This document shows positions 31,781 through 40,270 of a stretch of 64,000 nucleotides of DNA, piece after piece; the first letter of the stretch is position 1, and every line of letters begins with the position of its first letter. Made by a program: the position numbers and the translations under genes. The DNA lies in contig NZ_JAEQNA010000001.1 of assembly GCF_016722895.1 (NCBI RefSeq), forward strand, positions 248,001 to 312,000, in the 5' to 3' direction. Source of the stretch: Ramlibacter aurantiacus (lineage in GTDB: Bacteria; Pseudomonadota; Gammaproteobacteria; Burkholderiales; Burkholderiaceae_C). The notes beneath the pieces were generated by a model. The model searched no databases. It worked only from the letters and a program-made list of their open reading frames with translations, and had not been told where the DNA came from.

Positions 31781-33076
31781 ATGTCGCTCCTCCACGAAGA
31801 CCGGCCCGACCCGGTCAACGTCCTGGTCGTCGATGACGAACCCAAGAACCTCACGGTGCTGGAAACCGTGCTGGACGATCCGTCGTACCGGCTGGTGCGC
31901 GCCGCCTCCGCCGACGAAGCCCTGCTGGCCCTGGTGGCGCAGGAGTTCGCGGTGCTGGTGCTGGACGTGCGCATGCCCGGCATGACCGGCTTCGAACTCG
32001 CGCAGCTGGTGCGCCAGCGCCGCAAGACCTCGCGCATCCCCATCATCTTCCTCACCGCCTACTACAACGAGGACCAGCACATGCTGGAAGGCTATGGCAG
32101 TGGCGCGGTGGACTACCTGCACAAGCCGGTCAACCCCACGGTGCTGCGATCGAAGGTGGCGATCTTCGCCGAGCTGCACCGCAAGGAACGGGCCCTGGAG
32201 GCCGCCAATCGCCAGCTCACCAGCGAAGTCGCCGAACGGCGGGAGGCGCAGGCCCGCCTGGCGGACCTCAACGCCAGCCTAGACCGCCGCGTGCGCGAGC
32301 GCACCCTGGCGCTGCAACGCAGCGAGGCCCAGCTGCGCGAGGCCAGCCGGCGCAAGGACGAATTCCTCGCCACGCTGGCGCACGAGCTGCGCAACCCGCT
32401 GGCGCCGGTGCGCAGCGCGGCGCACGTGCTGGGCCTGAAGGTCGGCGATGCGCCCGACCTCAAGCGCGCGGCCACGGTGATCGAGCGGCAGGTCAAGGTG
32501 ATGAGCCGGCTGATCGACGACCTGATGGACGTCAGCCGGATCAGCCAGGGCAAGCTCGAGCTGCAGTGCGAGCCGGTCGACCTGCACCAGGTGGTGGCCG
32601 ATGGCATCGAGACCTGCAAGCCGCTGTTCGACGAACTGGGCCACCGGCTGGAGCTGCGCCTGCCCGAGGGACCGCTGTGGCTGAACGCCGACCGCACCCG
32701 GCTCGCCCAGGCCTTCATGAACCTGGTGAACAACGCGGCCAAATACACCAACCCGGGCGGCCTGATCCGCCTGGAAGCCCAGGCCGCACCGGACAGCATT
32801 GCCGTCACCGTCACGGACAACGGCATCGGCATCGCCGCCGATCGCCTGGGCACGATCTTCCAGATGTTCTCGCAGGTGGAGGATGCGCTCTCGCGCTCGC
32901 GCGGCGGGCTGGGGATAGGCCTGAGCCTGACCCAGCAGTTGATCCAGATGCATGGCGGCACCATCGAGGCGCGCAGCGAGGGCCTGGGCCGTGGCAGCGA
33001 GTTCGTGGTGCGGCTGCCCCGGCCGCTCGACCGGGACGCCCCGCCCTCCTGCCAGCAGCACCCGCTCTCGCACTGA
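31781..33076 (+). CDS. Receiver-histidine kinase (REC-HisKA-HATPase)
   Basis: A 431-residue soluble protein in which a receiver (about residues 10-130; phospho-Asp 62 in VLVLDVRMPGM, Lys in LHKPV) precedes a coiled coil and a kinase domain (phospho-His 201 in LATLAHELRNPLAP; G-boxes DNGIGIA and GGLGIGLSL). It lacks an N-terminal sensor, so the receiver is the likely input, possibly receiving phosphate from the poly-HAMP hybrid kinase encoded 13 bp upstream. ATG 31781 follows an AGGCCAGG ribosome-binding-like stretch. The GH13 gene follows after 11 bp and may be cotranscribed. Confidence 0.9.
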   Translation: MSLLHEDRPDPVNVLVVDDEPKNLTVLETVLDDPSYRLVRAASADEALLALVAQEFAVLVLDVRMPGMTGFELAQLVRQRRKTSRIPIIFLTAYYNEDQHMLEGYGSGAVDYLHKPVNPTVLRSKVAIFAELHRKERALEAANRQLTSEVAERREAQARLADLNASLDRRVRERTLALQRSEAQLREASRRKDEFLATLAHELRNPLAPVRSAAHVLGLKVGDAPDLKRAATVIERQVKVMSRLIDDLMDVSRISQGKLELQCEPVDLHQVVADGIETCKPLFDELGHRLELRLPEGPLWLNADRTRLAQAFMNLVNNAAKYTNPGGLIRLEAQAAPDSIAVTVTDNGIGIAADRLGTIFQMFSQVEDALSRSRGGLGIGLSLTQQLIQMHGGTIEARSEGLGRGSEFVVRLPRPLDRDAPPSCQQHPLSH

Positions 33077-33087
33077 AGCGGCCACGC

Positions 33088-34743
33088 ATGATCAAGGACC
33101 TCTGGTACAAGAACGCCGTCATCTACAGCCTGGACGTGGGGTCGTTCATGGACTCCAACGGCGACGGCATGGGCGACTTCGAGGGCCTGTCGCGGCGGCT
33201 CGACTACCTGCACGGGCTGGGCATCACCTGCATCTGGCTGGCGCCGTTCCAGAAGTCGCCGCGCCGTGACCACGGCTACGACATCAGCGACCACTACATG
33301 GTCGACCCGCGCTTCGGCACGCTGGGCGACTTCGTCGACTTCACGCACGAGGCCAAGCAGCGCGGCATCCGCGTGATGATGGATCTGGTGGCCAACCACA
33401 CCAGCGACCAGCACCCCTGGTTCCAGGAGGCCCGGCGCAACCCCGAGTCGCGCTTCCGGGACTTCTACGTCTGGTCGGACACCCGACCCGAGACGCACGA
33501 CGAAGGCATGGTGTTCCCCGGCGTGCAGGAGACCACCTGGACCCGCGACCCGGTGGCGGGCCAGTACTACTTCCACCGGTTCTACGAGTTCATGCCCGAC
33601 CTGAACATCGAGAACCCCGCGGTGATGGCCGAGATCCGCAAGATCATGGGCTTCTACCTGGAGCTGGGCGTGAGCGGCTTCCGCATGGACGCGGTGCCCT
33701 TCCTGATCGAGACCCAGGGAGCGAAGGGCCGGCACCGCCCCCAGTACGCCATGCTGCGCGAGTGGCGCGAGTTCCTGCAGTGGCGCCGGGGGGACGCGAT
33801 CGTGCTGGCCGAGGCCAACGTCGAGCCGAGGCAGAACGTGCAGTACTTCGGTGACGACGGCGACCGGCTGCAGATGATGTTCAACTTCTGGGTCAACCAG
33901 CGCCTGTTCCTGGCCCTGGCCACCGGCGACACGCGGCCGCTGGCCAAGGCCCTGGAGCAGACGCGCGAACGACCGGCCAACGCGCAGTGGGCGCAGTTCC
34001 TGCGCAACCACGACGAGCTCGACCTGGGGCGGCTGACCGACGAACAGCGGCAGGCGGTGTTCGCCGCCATGGGGCCCGAGCCGTCCATGCAGCTGTACGG
34101 CCGCGGCATCCGCCGCCGCCTGGCGCCCATGCTGCACGGCGACCGGCGCCGCCTGGAACTGGCCTACAGCCTGCTCTTCACCCTCCCCGGCACGCCGGTG
34201 CTGCGGTACGGCGACGAGCTCGGCATGGGCGACGACCTGAGCCTGCCCGAGCGTGACTGCGCCCGCACCGCCATGCAGTGGTCCACCGAGCCCCAGGGCG
34301 GATTCACCCGCGCGGCCCGCCCCGTCGTGCCGGTGATCAGCGGCGGGCCGTACGGCTACGAGGAGATCAATGCGGCCGACCAGCGCCGCGACCCCGGCTC
34401 GCTGCTGAACTGGACCGAACGCATCATCCGCATGCGCAAGGAAGTGCCCGAACTCGGCTGGGGCGACTTCAAGGTGCTGGACACCGGCAACCCGGGCGTG
34501 CTGGCCCTGCGCCACGACTGGCGCAACAACACCGTGGTCACGGTGCACAACCTGCTGGACGAGCCGGCGGAGATCCAGCTGCGGGTCGGGGGCGAACGCG
34601 GCCGCGACCTGGTCAACCTGCTCACCACCGACCACAGCCAGGCCAACGGGCGCGGGGTGCACCGGATCATCATGGAGCCCTACGGCTACCACTGGTATCG
34701 GGCGGGCGGGCTGGGGTACCTGCTGGAGCGCAGCTCGCAGTGA
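33088..34743 (+). CDS. GH13 alpha-amylase family enzyme (trehalose synthase-like)
   Basis: A 551-residue glycoside hydrolase family 13 protein resembling trehalose synthases and related alpha-glucosyl enzymes. The opening LWYKNAVIYSLDVGSFMDSN followed by GDGMGDF is typical of TreS, with DLVANHTSDQHPWF (region I), GFRMDAVPF (nucleophile Asp), VLAEANVEP (acid/base Glu) and FLRNHDEL (stabilising Asp) all intact. A beta-rich C-terminal domain follows. There is no signal peptide. It lacks the maltokinase fusion seen in some TreS proteins. Position behind two kinases suggests osmotic or desiccation stress control, which is inference. Confidence 0.87.
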   Translation: MIKDLWYKNAVIYSLDVGSFMDSNGDGMGDFEGLSRRLDYLHGLGITCIWLAPFQKSPRRDHGYDISDHYMVDPRFGTLGDFVDFTHEAKQRGIRVMMDLVANHTSDQHPWFQEARRNPESRFRDFYVWSDTRPETHDEGMVFPGVQETTWTRDPVAGQYYFHRFYEFMPDLNIENPAVMAEIRKIMGFYLELGVSGFRMDAVPFLIETQGAKGRHRPQYAMLREWREFLQWRRGDAIVLAEANVEPRQNVQYFGDDGDRLQMMFNFWVNQRLFLALATGDTRPLAKALEQTRERPANAQWAQFLRNHDELDLGRLTDEQRQAVFAAMGPEPSMQLYGRGIRRRLAPMLHGDRRRLELAYSLLFTLPGTPVLRYGDELGMGDDLSLPERDCARTAMQWSTEPQGGFTRAARPVVPVISGGPYGYEEINAADQRRDPGSLLNWTERIIRMRKEVPELGWGDFKVLDTGNPGVLALRHDWRNNTVVTVHNLLDEPAEIQLRVGGERGRDLVNLLTTDHSQANGRGVHRIIMEPYGYHWYRAGGLGYLLERSSQ

Positions 34744-34776
34744 AGCCGGCCGGGCGGGCCTGCACCGGTGTGACGC

Positions 34777-36387
34777 CTAGTCGAACTCAGGGTCGCTGAA
34801 ATCCACGATGCCTTGCTCGCCTACATCGTCCCTGCGCAGATTCATATGGGCATTCAACGCTTCCACCGGAGACTGCCCTTTGAGCGTCTCGTTGAGTTGA
34901 TCCTTCTTGTTCCCCGTGCCGGTGAGGACGCCCTCCGATTTCGGCACCACGTTCTGCACCGTCGCACGCGTCGCGAGGCCCGCAGCGACGGGCCGGGCCA
35001 CGGCAGCGTGCGGCTGCCTCGCCGCTCCCGTGGCGGGGGTGACCTCAGGTTTTTTCAGATTTGCCCTGCCGAGTTGCAGCGCGCTGGCTGATGGCTTGCT
35101 GGGCTCTTCGGAAGACGCACCCGAGGTGGCCGAAATCCCCGGCGAGGAAACAGAAGCGGCCAATGGATCAGCCTTTCGCAGCGGCTTGCCTCCCCTGATT
35201 TCCGCCATCAAATCACCCTGGCCGCCCGCAGGTTGCTGCACCGCGGCACCCTTGCCAGCGGAAGTCGATGCCCCAGAGGCGGCCGGTCGACCGTCGCCTT
35301 GTACGGCGGCCGAAACCGTCAGGACCGGTGGGGCGACTGGGATGGTGCCCGCCGCGGCCGACTGACCCTGGGGCGGCAAATTGCCTGTCGCGCGAACAGA
35401 ACTCGACGACACCGTTGCGGCATGGCCACCGCTGGCGCCGGCGGCCGCACCAGCCGAGGCTTGCTGCTGCTGGGCGTCTGGCTCGTCGTCCGACGGAGGC
35501 GGCGGAACTAACTTTCCCTGGTCAAGCTGACCGGCGCGCAAACTGGGCGCGATCATTGGGCCCACCGGCTCGTACTCCGGCGGTCCCGGCGGCACCGGTC
35601 TGCGCTTCCCGTCGACGGTGATCCCTTCGTCGCTCTCGAGACGTCGCGCATTCTCCGGCAACAGCAAATCAGCCGAACCGAACTTTGCAGCGTTCACGTC
35701 TTCGCGACTACGGCCACCGACCGCCGGAAGGGCTGCACCCTGGTCAGCAACGGCTGGCGCGCCTTCCGCCACCGGTTTGGCGAACATCGTCTGCAGGTTG
35801 TCCTTGTCGGTGACGCCACTCGTCTGCGTGCTGACGTCAAACGCCTGCGTTGCGCGCGCCAACGCATCCGGGGTCTTCTCCGTCCAAACGCTCTCGATCA
35901 GAAGCGCAAGCTTGGCTTTTTCACTCGGCGACATGTCGGGCCCGCCTTGGGCGTGAATAAGCCCGGACAGCACCTGGACCATCTCTTCATTCGGCAAATC
36001 CGCATCGCGCAGCGCCATGAGTGCCCCCTTCATCCGCCCCGCACTGATGCCCCCATCGTTGGCCTCGCCGAGCGCTAGGCCTGCCGCAAAAGCCGCCTCG
36101 GACCGGCTTTGGGAGCCCTCTGCTCGAATGTCAATCTCCTCAATCACTTGATGCGGTTGAAGAAGGTCCTCGACAACCCGAATGGCGCCGGACTGCGCCG
36201 CTTCGGGGCCGAGAACGCTGGCGCGGCGCCCCTCGATGGGCGTGTACGGGCCGCCCTTCTCCGGCGGGTGGGCGCTGGCCGATGGCGGCTGCGGCTTGGA
36301 AGCCGTCGCAGGCTTGGCCGGACTCGATCCCGAACCGACTCGGAACATCGAACCAAACGAACTCAAGGAAGTGCTGATGTTGGGCAA
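34777..36387 (-). CDS. Disordered, proline-rich protein with WH2-like motif
   Basis: A 536-residue protein of unknown function. Residues 1-55 are Ser/Pro/Gly-rich and unstructured. Residues 60-190 are helical (RSEAAFAAGLALGEAND and KAKLALLIESVWTEKTP). Then come Pro-rich stretches (PVPPGPPEYEP near 264, VPPPPSDDEPD near 293), a Gln/Ala/Ser-rich linker, and at 393-405 LMAEIRGGKPLRK, which fits the WH2 actin-binding pattern L-x-x-x-I-R-x-G-x-x-L-(K/R)-K. The C-terminus is acidic (VDFSDPEFD). This order resembles eukaryotic and bacterial actin nucleation factors, so a secreted effector is possible. The gene is less GC-rich than its neighbours. It has an AGGAG ribosome-binding site. No secretion system is visible in the window. 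Confidence 0.68.
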   Translation of the reverse strand: MPNISTSLSSFGSMFRVGSGSSPAKPATASKPQPPSASAHPPEKGGPYTPIEGRRASVLGPEAAQSGAIRVVEDLLQPHQVIEEIDIRAEGSQSRSEAAFAAGLALGEANDGGISAGRMKGALMALRDADLPNEEMVQVLSGLIHAQGGPDMSPSEKAKLALLIESVWTEKTPDALARATQAFDVSTQTSGVTDKDNLQTMFAKPVAEGAPAVADQGAALPAVGGRSREDVNAAKFGSADLLLPENARRLESDEGITVDGKRRPVPPGPPEYEPVGPMIAPSLRAGQLDQGKLVPPPPSDDEPDAQQQQASAGAAAGASGGHAATVSSSSVRATGNLPPQGQSAAAGTIPVAPPVLTVSAAVQGDGRPAASGASTSAGKGAAVQQPAGGQGDLMAEIRGGKPLRKADPLAASVSSPGISATSGASSEEPSKPSASALQLGRANLKKPEVTPATGAARQPHAAVARPVAAGLATRATVQNVVPKSEGVLTGTGNKKDQLNETLKGQSPVEALNAHMNLRRDDVGEQGIVDFSDPEFD

Positions 36388-36455
36388 CGCAAGCTCCTGA
36401 ACGGCGGCCTCCAGACCTTCAGCCGACCAGGTCCGCCGAACGGGTGACCTAAGCT

Positions 36456-36469
36456 GTCAGGAACCTGAC
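36456..36469. promoter_or_regulatory. Inverted repeat upstream of the WH2-motif gene
   Basis: Perfect arms GTCAGG and CCTGAC with an AA spacer, in the 111-bp gap between the lipoprotein gene and the WH2-motif gene. It could be an operator for the latter; it is not a recognised hrp/PIP box. Confidence 0.35.
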
Positions 36470-36498
36470 TTGCAGGAGAGTTCCATCGCCACCTTGGG

Positions 36499-38172
36499 TC
36501 AGAGCGCCACGCCCGGCCCCGTGCCGGGCTTGAGCTCCAGCGTTCGCTGGCTGCCGTTGATCGCCTGCACCAGGCTCATGCCGTCGCCTCGCATGCTGAT
36601 CTCCCCCGCCGCCGGCGCCGACAGGCTGCCCCGGATGCTGGCGCGCACCTCGTAGCGAACCGGTGCCGCAGCCAAGGCGGGGTCGTAGGTCTCGACAGTG
36701 GCCTGCACCTCGATCGAGCCCTCCGCGGCGTCGGCCGGCGCCTGTGCGCTGTAGTCGGTCAGCGTCATCGAGCTGCCCGTGGACTGGAAGATGGTCTTGG
36801 TGCTCATGCCCGTCTCCGCCTGATCGAGCGCGCTGGTGGTCAGGGTGACGTCGCCGTTGCTCTCGCTGCCGGCCTCGCTGAATCGCGCCAGGTTGAACTG
36901 CAGTTCGACCCGGCCGCCGGCGCCTGGTCGGCCGGTCATCTCGACCACGCCCGCATAAGCCGCACCGTCAACGCGGCCCCTGCAATCGATGGCCTCCACC
37001 GTGAGCTGATCGCCAGGCCGCAGCGCCTGCAGCCGGTTGCCGCTGGTGCTGCCCCTGATCCTGAGCGAACCACCCCCTGCGCAGGAGCCGATGCGCCAGC
37101 CGTCCGCCTCGGTTCCTGCGAGGGGGGTGCCCAGCGCCACGTCCATGAACCGGGCCACGGCCTGGCCCGGCAGCAGGCCGATGGCATCGGCCGCGCTCCG
37201 GGCTGCTGCCTGCGCATTGGCCGGCGTGATCACCAGCGCCGTGGCCCTGGGCTCCCACAGGCCATGTACCTGGGCGGGCGTGATCGGGGCCAGGGACGCC
37301 AGCTGGTCGCTGCCCGGCGCGGCCAGGGACAGCCGCACGAAGTGCTCCTCGGGGACGATCACCAGTTCCGCAGAGCTGCCGGTCATCCGCAGGCTGCTGC
37401 GGTTGCCATCGAGGGTCACCCGGGCAGACAGGCCGTAGGTGTACGCCCGCGGCAGCGCCGGGTCTTCGCGCGACACGGTGGCTTCCAGCTGGTACTGCCC
37501 GGCCTCGAAGAGCAGATGCAGAGCCTGGAACGAGGTGACCTGGTCAGGGCCCCCGGGACGCAGGTGCACGCGCCGGACACGGATGTCGTGGCCCGAGGCC
37601 CGCACATGCGAGTTCTCCAACCGGAAGCGGAGCGCACCGTCGAAGTGGACGGCTTCGTTGTCGTCGGAGATCGAAAACGCCCGCAGGGTAAGCAGGACGT
37701 CGGCACCGGCGGGCCCGCCGGTGCGCTCCCACTGCAGGGTCCCCTCGAAGCGGGGCGCGCCTGGTGCCAGGGCGCAGGACTGGAACACGACCGTGCGCGA
37801 TTCGCCCATCGTCGAATGGGTGTGGCTTTCCGTGGCGCACGCGGGGATCTCCAGGCCGTCGAAGTCCCATGGCGACCGGGCAAGCGGCGTGGCCTTGCGC
37901 CCGACGTGCCACGAGGGGGTGGGTACGCCAGCTGCGAGCTGCTTCGCCACGATCCCCGCATGGAGCTGGTCGGCCAGGCCGACCAGCGTGGCGATGTGCT
38001 TCTGCGCCAGCAGCCCCTCCGCCGCCGCGGCCCGGGCGTTCTGGTCACCGATGGCCAGGCGATCGTCGTCGGGGCCCGAGCCGCCCGTGCAGGCCACCAG
38101 GACCAGGACGAGGGCCGCGCTCCAGGAGCGCAGGCGAGGAGCAGGGGAGCGGGAATCAGCGAGGGATCTCAT
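36499..38172 (-). CDS. Large predicted lipoprotein, unknown function
   Basis: A 557-residue lipoprotein: the signal sequence ends with the lipobox LVLVLVAC, so the mature protein would begin at that Cys, followed by a Gly/Ser/Asp-rich linker. The rest is mostly beta-rich, soluble-looking sequence without a domain I recognise. ATG 38172 is preferred because it gives a normal signal peptide; upstream in-frame sequence is implausible. It sits on the same strand as the WH2-motif gene but is separated by 111 bp. Confidence 0.72.
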   Translation of the reverse strand: MRSLADSRSPAPRLRSWSAALVLVLVACTGGSGPDDDRLAIGDQNARAAAAEGLLAQKHIATLVGLADQLHAGIVAKQLAAGVPTPSWHVGRKATPLARSPWDFDGLEIPACATESHTHSTMGESRTVVFQSCALAPGAPRFEGTLQWERTGGPAGADVLLTLRAFSISDDNEAVHFDGALRFRLENSHVRASGHDIRVRRVHLRPGGPDQVTSFQALHLLFEAGQYQLEATVSREDPALPRAYTYGLSARVTLDGNRSSLRMTGSSAELVIVPEEHFVRLSLAAPGSDQLASLAPITPAQVHGLWEPRATALVITPANAQAAARSAADAIGLLPGQAVARFMDVALGTPLAGTEADGWRIGSCAGGGSLRIRGSTSGNRLQALRPGDQLTVEAIDCRGRVDGAAYAGVVEMTGRPGAGGRVELQFNLARFSEAGSESNGDVTLTTSALDQAETGMSTKTIFQSTGSSMTLTDYSAQAPADAAEGSIEVQATVETYDPALAAAPVRYEVRASIRGSLSAPAAGEISMRGDGMSLVQAINGSQRTLELKPGTGPGVAL

Positions 38173-38359
38173 GGCGAGCTCTTTCGGGTTACTTTCATCG
38201 CGCAATGTAAACCCCGCGTTTCCGGTGCGACAACTCCGCCGGCGTTGCGATGTCGCCTCATCTAGTCCGAACGGGCCACCCCCCCAAGCCACCTTCCTAC
38301 GGCAGAGCCCCGGGCGCGACCGCACCATTTGTCGCAGGCAAGACGAGAGGAGGCCAGCC

Positions 38360-38593
38360 ATGTTCGACATCCCCGCCAGCGACGCGCACGCGCCCGTGAA
38401 GCGCCTGTTTTCGTCCTCGGCCAGTGCGCTGGCCGTCTACACCAATGGCGATGGCGACGTGGTGATCCGGCACCGGGACGTGCTGGAGGACTGCGACACC
38501 CTCATGGTGATCCCTCCCGAGTTCGCGGCGCGCCTGGCCCAGGCCATCGGCCGCGCGGCGCGCCGGGCCGCCCCCGGAACCGGGCGAGCCTAG
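38360..38593 (+). CDS. Small protein of unknown function
   Basis: A 77-residue protein with a good AGGAGG ribosome-binding site before ATG 38360. It reads FSSSASALAVYTNGDGDVVI then RHRDVLEDCDTLMVIPPEFA, a compact alpha/beta pattern, and ends with an Ala/Arg-rich helix. No domain is recognised. It lies 15 bp before the DUF4334 gene and is probably cotranscribed with it. Confidence 0.65.
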   Translation: MFDIPASDAHAPVKRLFSSSASALAVYTNGDGDVVIRHRDVLEDCDTLMVIPPEFAARLAQAIGRAARRAAPGTGRA

Positions 38594-38608
38594 GGGCCGT
38601 CGCCCGCC

Positions 38609-39163
38609 ATGGCCACCCTGCCCGCGACCGGCGCCACGACCGCCGACGCCCTGGCGGCCTGGGACGCGCTCGATCCGGTCGACGTGGCGTTCATGCTCGG
38701 CGCATGGAGCGGCCGCAGCTGGCGCAGCGGCCATCCGCTGGATGGCGTGCTGGAGGCCTACGGCTGGCACGGCAAGCGTTTCGACGATGCCGACACCGTG
38801 CATCCGCTGGTGTTCGACCGCGCTTCGGGCGCGCCGATGCGCCTGTCCCCGGGCAGGCTCGCGCCGCTGCTGCCGGCACTGCTGGGTTTCGCCCCGCTGC
38901 GCACCGGGCTCGCCGCGCGCCTGGCCCGGCCGCTGCTGGCGGTGTTCGCCACCCAGGCCCCGGGCGGGCGGCTGCGCATGATGCGTTACCGGGGCCGCGA
39001 CTCCGCCACCCTGGTCTACGACCGCCTGGCCCTGCTGGACGTGTTCCGGCGCGTGGATGACGACACCGTACTCGGCCTCACCGACCTGCGCGGCATGCCG
39101 CGGCCCTACTTCTTCGTGCTGCGGCGCGAGGTGCCAGCGCGCGGCGGTGCGGCCGGCGTATAA
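38609..39163 (+). CDS. GXWXG/DUF4334 domain protein
   Basis: A 184-residue protein. The N-terminal GXWXG segment reads FMLGAWSGRSWRSGHPLDGV and is followed by WHGKRFDDADTVHPLVF; the C-terminal DUF4334 part carries LRMMRYRGRDSATLVYDRLA and ends with a MPRPYFFVLRR strand. The pair of domains suggests a small beta-barrel binding a hydrophobic ligand, but function is not established. There is no signal peptide. Confidence 0.85.
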   Translation: MATLPATGATTADALAAWDALDPVDVAFMLGAWSGRSWRSGHPLDGVLEAYGWHGKRFDDADTVHPLVFDRASGAPMRLSPGRLAPLLPALLGFAPLRTGLAARLARPLLAVFATQAPGGRLRMMRYRGRDSATLVYDRLALLDVFRRVDDDTVLGLTDLRGMPRPYFFVLRREVPARGGAAGV

Positions 39164-39190
39164 CCGATCGCTCGATCAGGCTGGACCCGC

Positions 39191-40228
39191 ATGAGAAGAA
39201 CGCCCCCCCTCCTGGCCCTTGGCGCCATCGCCGCCTGCAGCACGGCCGCCCTGGCCGCCGAGCCGTCCCCCACGTCCAGCGTCAAGCTCTATGGCTCCCT
39301 GGACCTCGGCGTGCTGGACAGCAACCGCGGACGGCCGCAGATCGGCACCATCCAGCGCAGCTATGTCGGCATCCGTGGCGAGGAGCAGCTCGGCGCGGGC
39401 ATGGCCGCCACCTTCCACCTGCAGTCGCGATGGGAGCTCGACTCCGGAACGCGCGAGGCCAGTGGTGCCCAGCCCGCCTTCTACGGTGAGTCGACCGTGG
39501 GCTTGAAGGGCGGCTTCGGCGCCATTCGGCTGGGTCGCGCCCTGTCGCCGCTGTGGGCGCAGGACTGGGCGTTCGATCCGTGGAGCAACTTCAACCGCGT
39601 GTCCTCGCCGGCGTGGCAGGTGTTCCATCCGTCGTACCGCACCCAGCCGCACCACAACGGCCCGATCGGCGACTACTCGCGCCTGAACAACGGCATCTTC
39701 TACGACTCGCCGGCTGTCGGTGGCTTCACGCTGCACGTGGCGGCAGGGCTGGAGAAGAGGGAGACGCCCGACGCCAACGGCCTGGTCGACACCCGGCGCA
39801 ACATTGGCGCCTCGATCAACTACGCGGCCGGCCCCTGGGCGGCGATGCTGGCCGGCGAGCGCAACAGCGCCGACGACAACACGGGGTTCGCCGGCCTGGC
39901 GTACGAGTTCGGCGCCACCAGGCTCATGGGCAGCTACAACCACACGGGGCTATCCGCCACCAGCCAGGCCTTTCTCGGCGACACGAGCCGCACGCGCCGC
40001 GCGGTGACGATGGGGGTGACGCACGTCATCGGCGCCCACACCCTGCGCCTGGGCTGGGGCCGCGATTTCGAAGGCTACGGCACCGCCGGCGCCACCCACC
40101 ACGCCGGCTTCGGCGTGAGCCACGCGCTGTCCAAGCGCACCTCGCTGTATGCGGACCTGGGCGCCAGCTATCCCGACGCAGGCGACCGCACCACGCGCTG
40201 GGGACTGGGCGTGAACCACTCGTTTTGA
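39191..40228 (+). CDS. Gram-negative porin (Bordetella/Comamonadaceae type)
   Basis: A 345-residue outer-membrane porin. The signal peptide is RTPPLLALGAIAACSTAALA, cleaved before EPSPTSSV. SSVKLYGSLDLGVLDSNRG and RSYVGIRGEEQLGAGMAATF, then VGLKGGFGAIRLGRA, are typical first strands of the 16-stranded general porins of betaproteobacteria. The protein ends with Phe (GLGVNHSF), the usual outer-membrane assembly signal. It is transcribed alone and ends at a strong hairpin. Confidence 0.94.
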   Translation: MRRTPPLLALGAIAACSTAALAAEPSPTSSVKLYGSLDLGVLDSNRGRPQIGTIQRSYVGIRGEEQLGAGMAATFHLQSRWELDSGTREASGAQPAFYGESTVGLKGGFGAIRLGRALSPLWAQDWAFDPWSNFNRVSSPAWQVFHPSYRTQPHHNGPIGDYSRLNNGIFYDSPAVGGFTLHVAAGLEKRETPDANGLVDTRRNIGASINYAAGPWAAMLAGERNSADDNTGFAGLAYEFGATRLMGSYNHTGLSATSQAFLGDTSRTRRAVTMGVTHVIGAHTLRLGWGRDFEGYGTAGATHHAGFGVSHALSKRTSLYADLGASYPDAGDRTTRWGLGVNHSF

Positions 40229-40234
40229 TGAACC

Positions 40235-40265
40235 TGGCGGCGGCCTCGGTGCTGGGCCGCCGCCA
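40235..40265. terminator. Bidirectional terminator hairpin between porin and hipA
   Basis: Perfect 11-bp stem TGGCGGCGGCC / GGCCGCCGCCA with a 9-nt loop, in the 42-bp gap between the convergent porin and hipA stop codons. There is no T-run on either side, but position and stem strength favour termination. Confidence 0.65.
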
Positions 40266-40270
40266 CGCTC

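Noticed and set aside
36388..36498. hrp box or PIP box in front of the WH2-motif gene
   Set aside because: Only a GTCAGG/CCTGAC inverted repeat is present; neither GGAACC-N16-CCAC nor the TTCG-type plant-inducible pattern is convincing.
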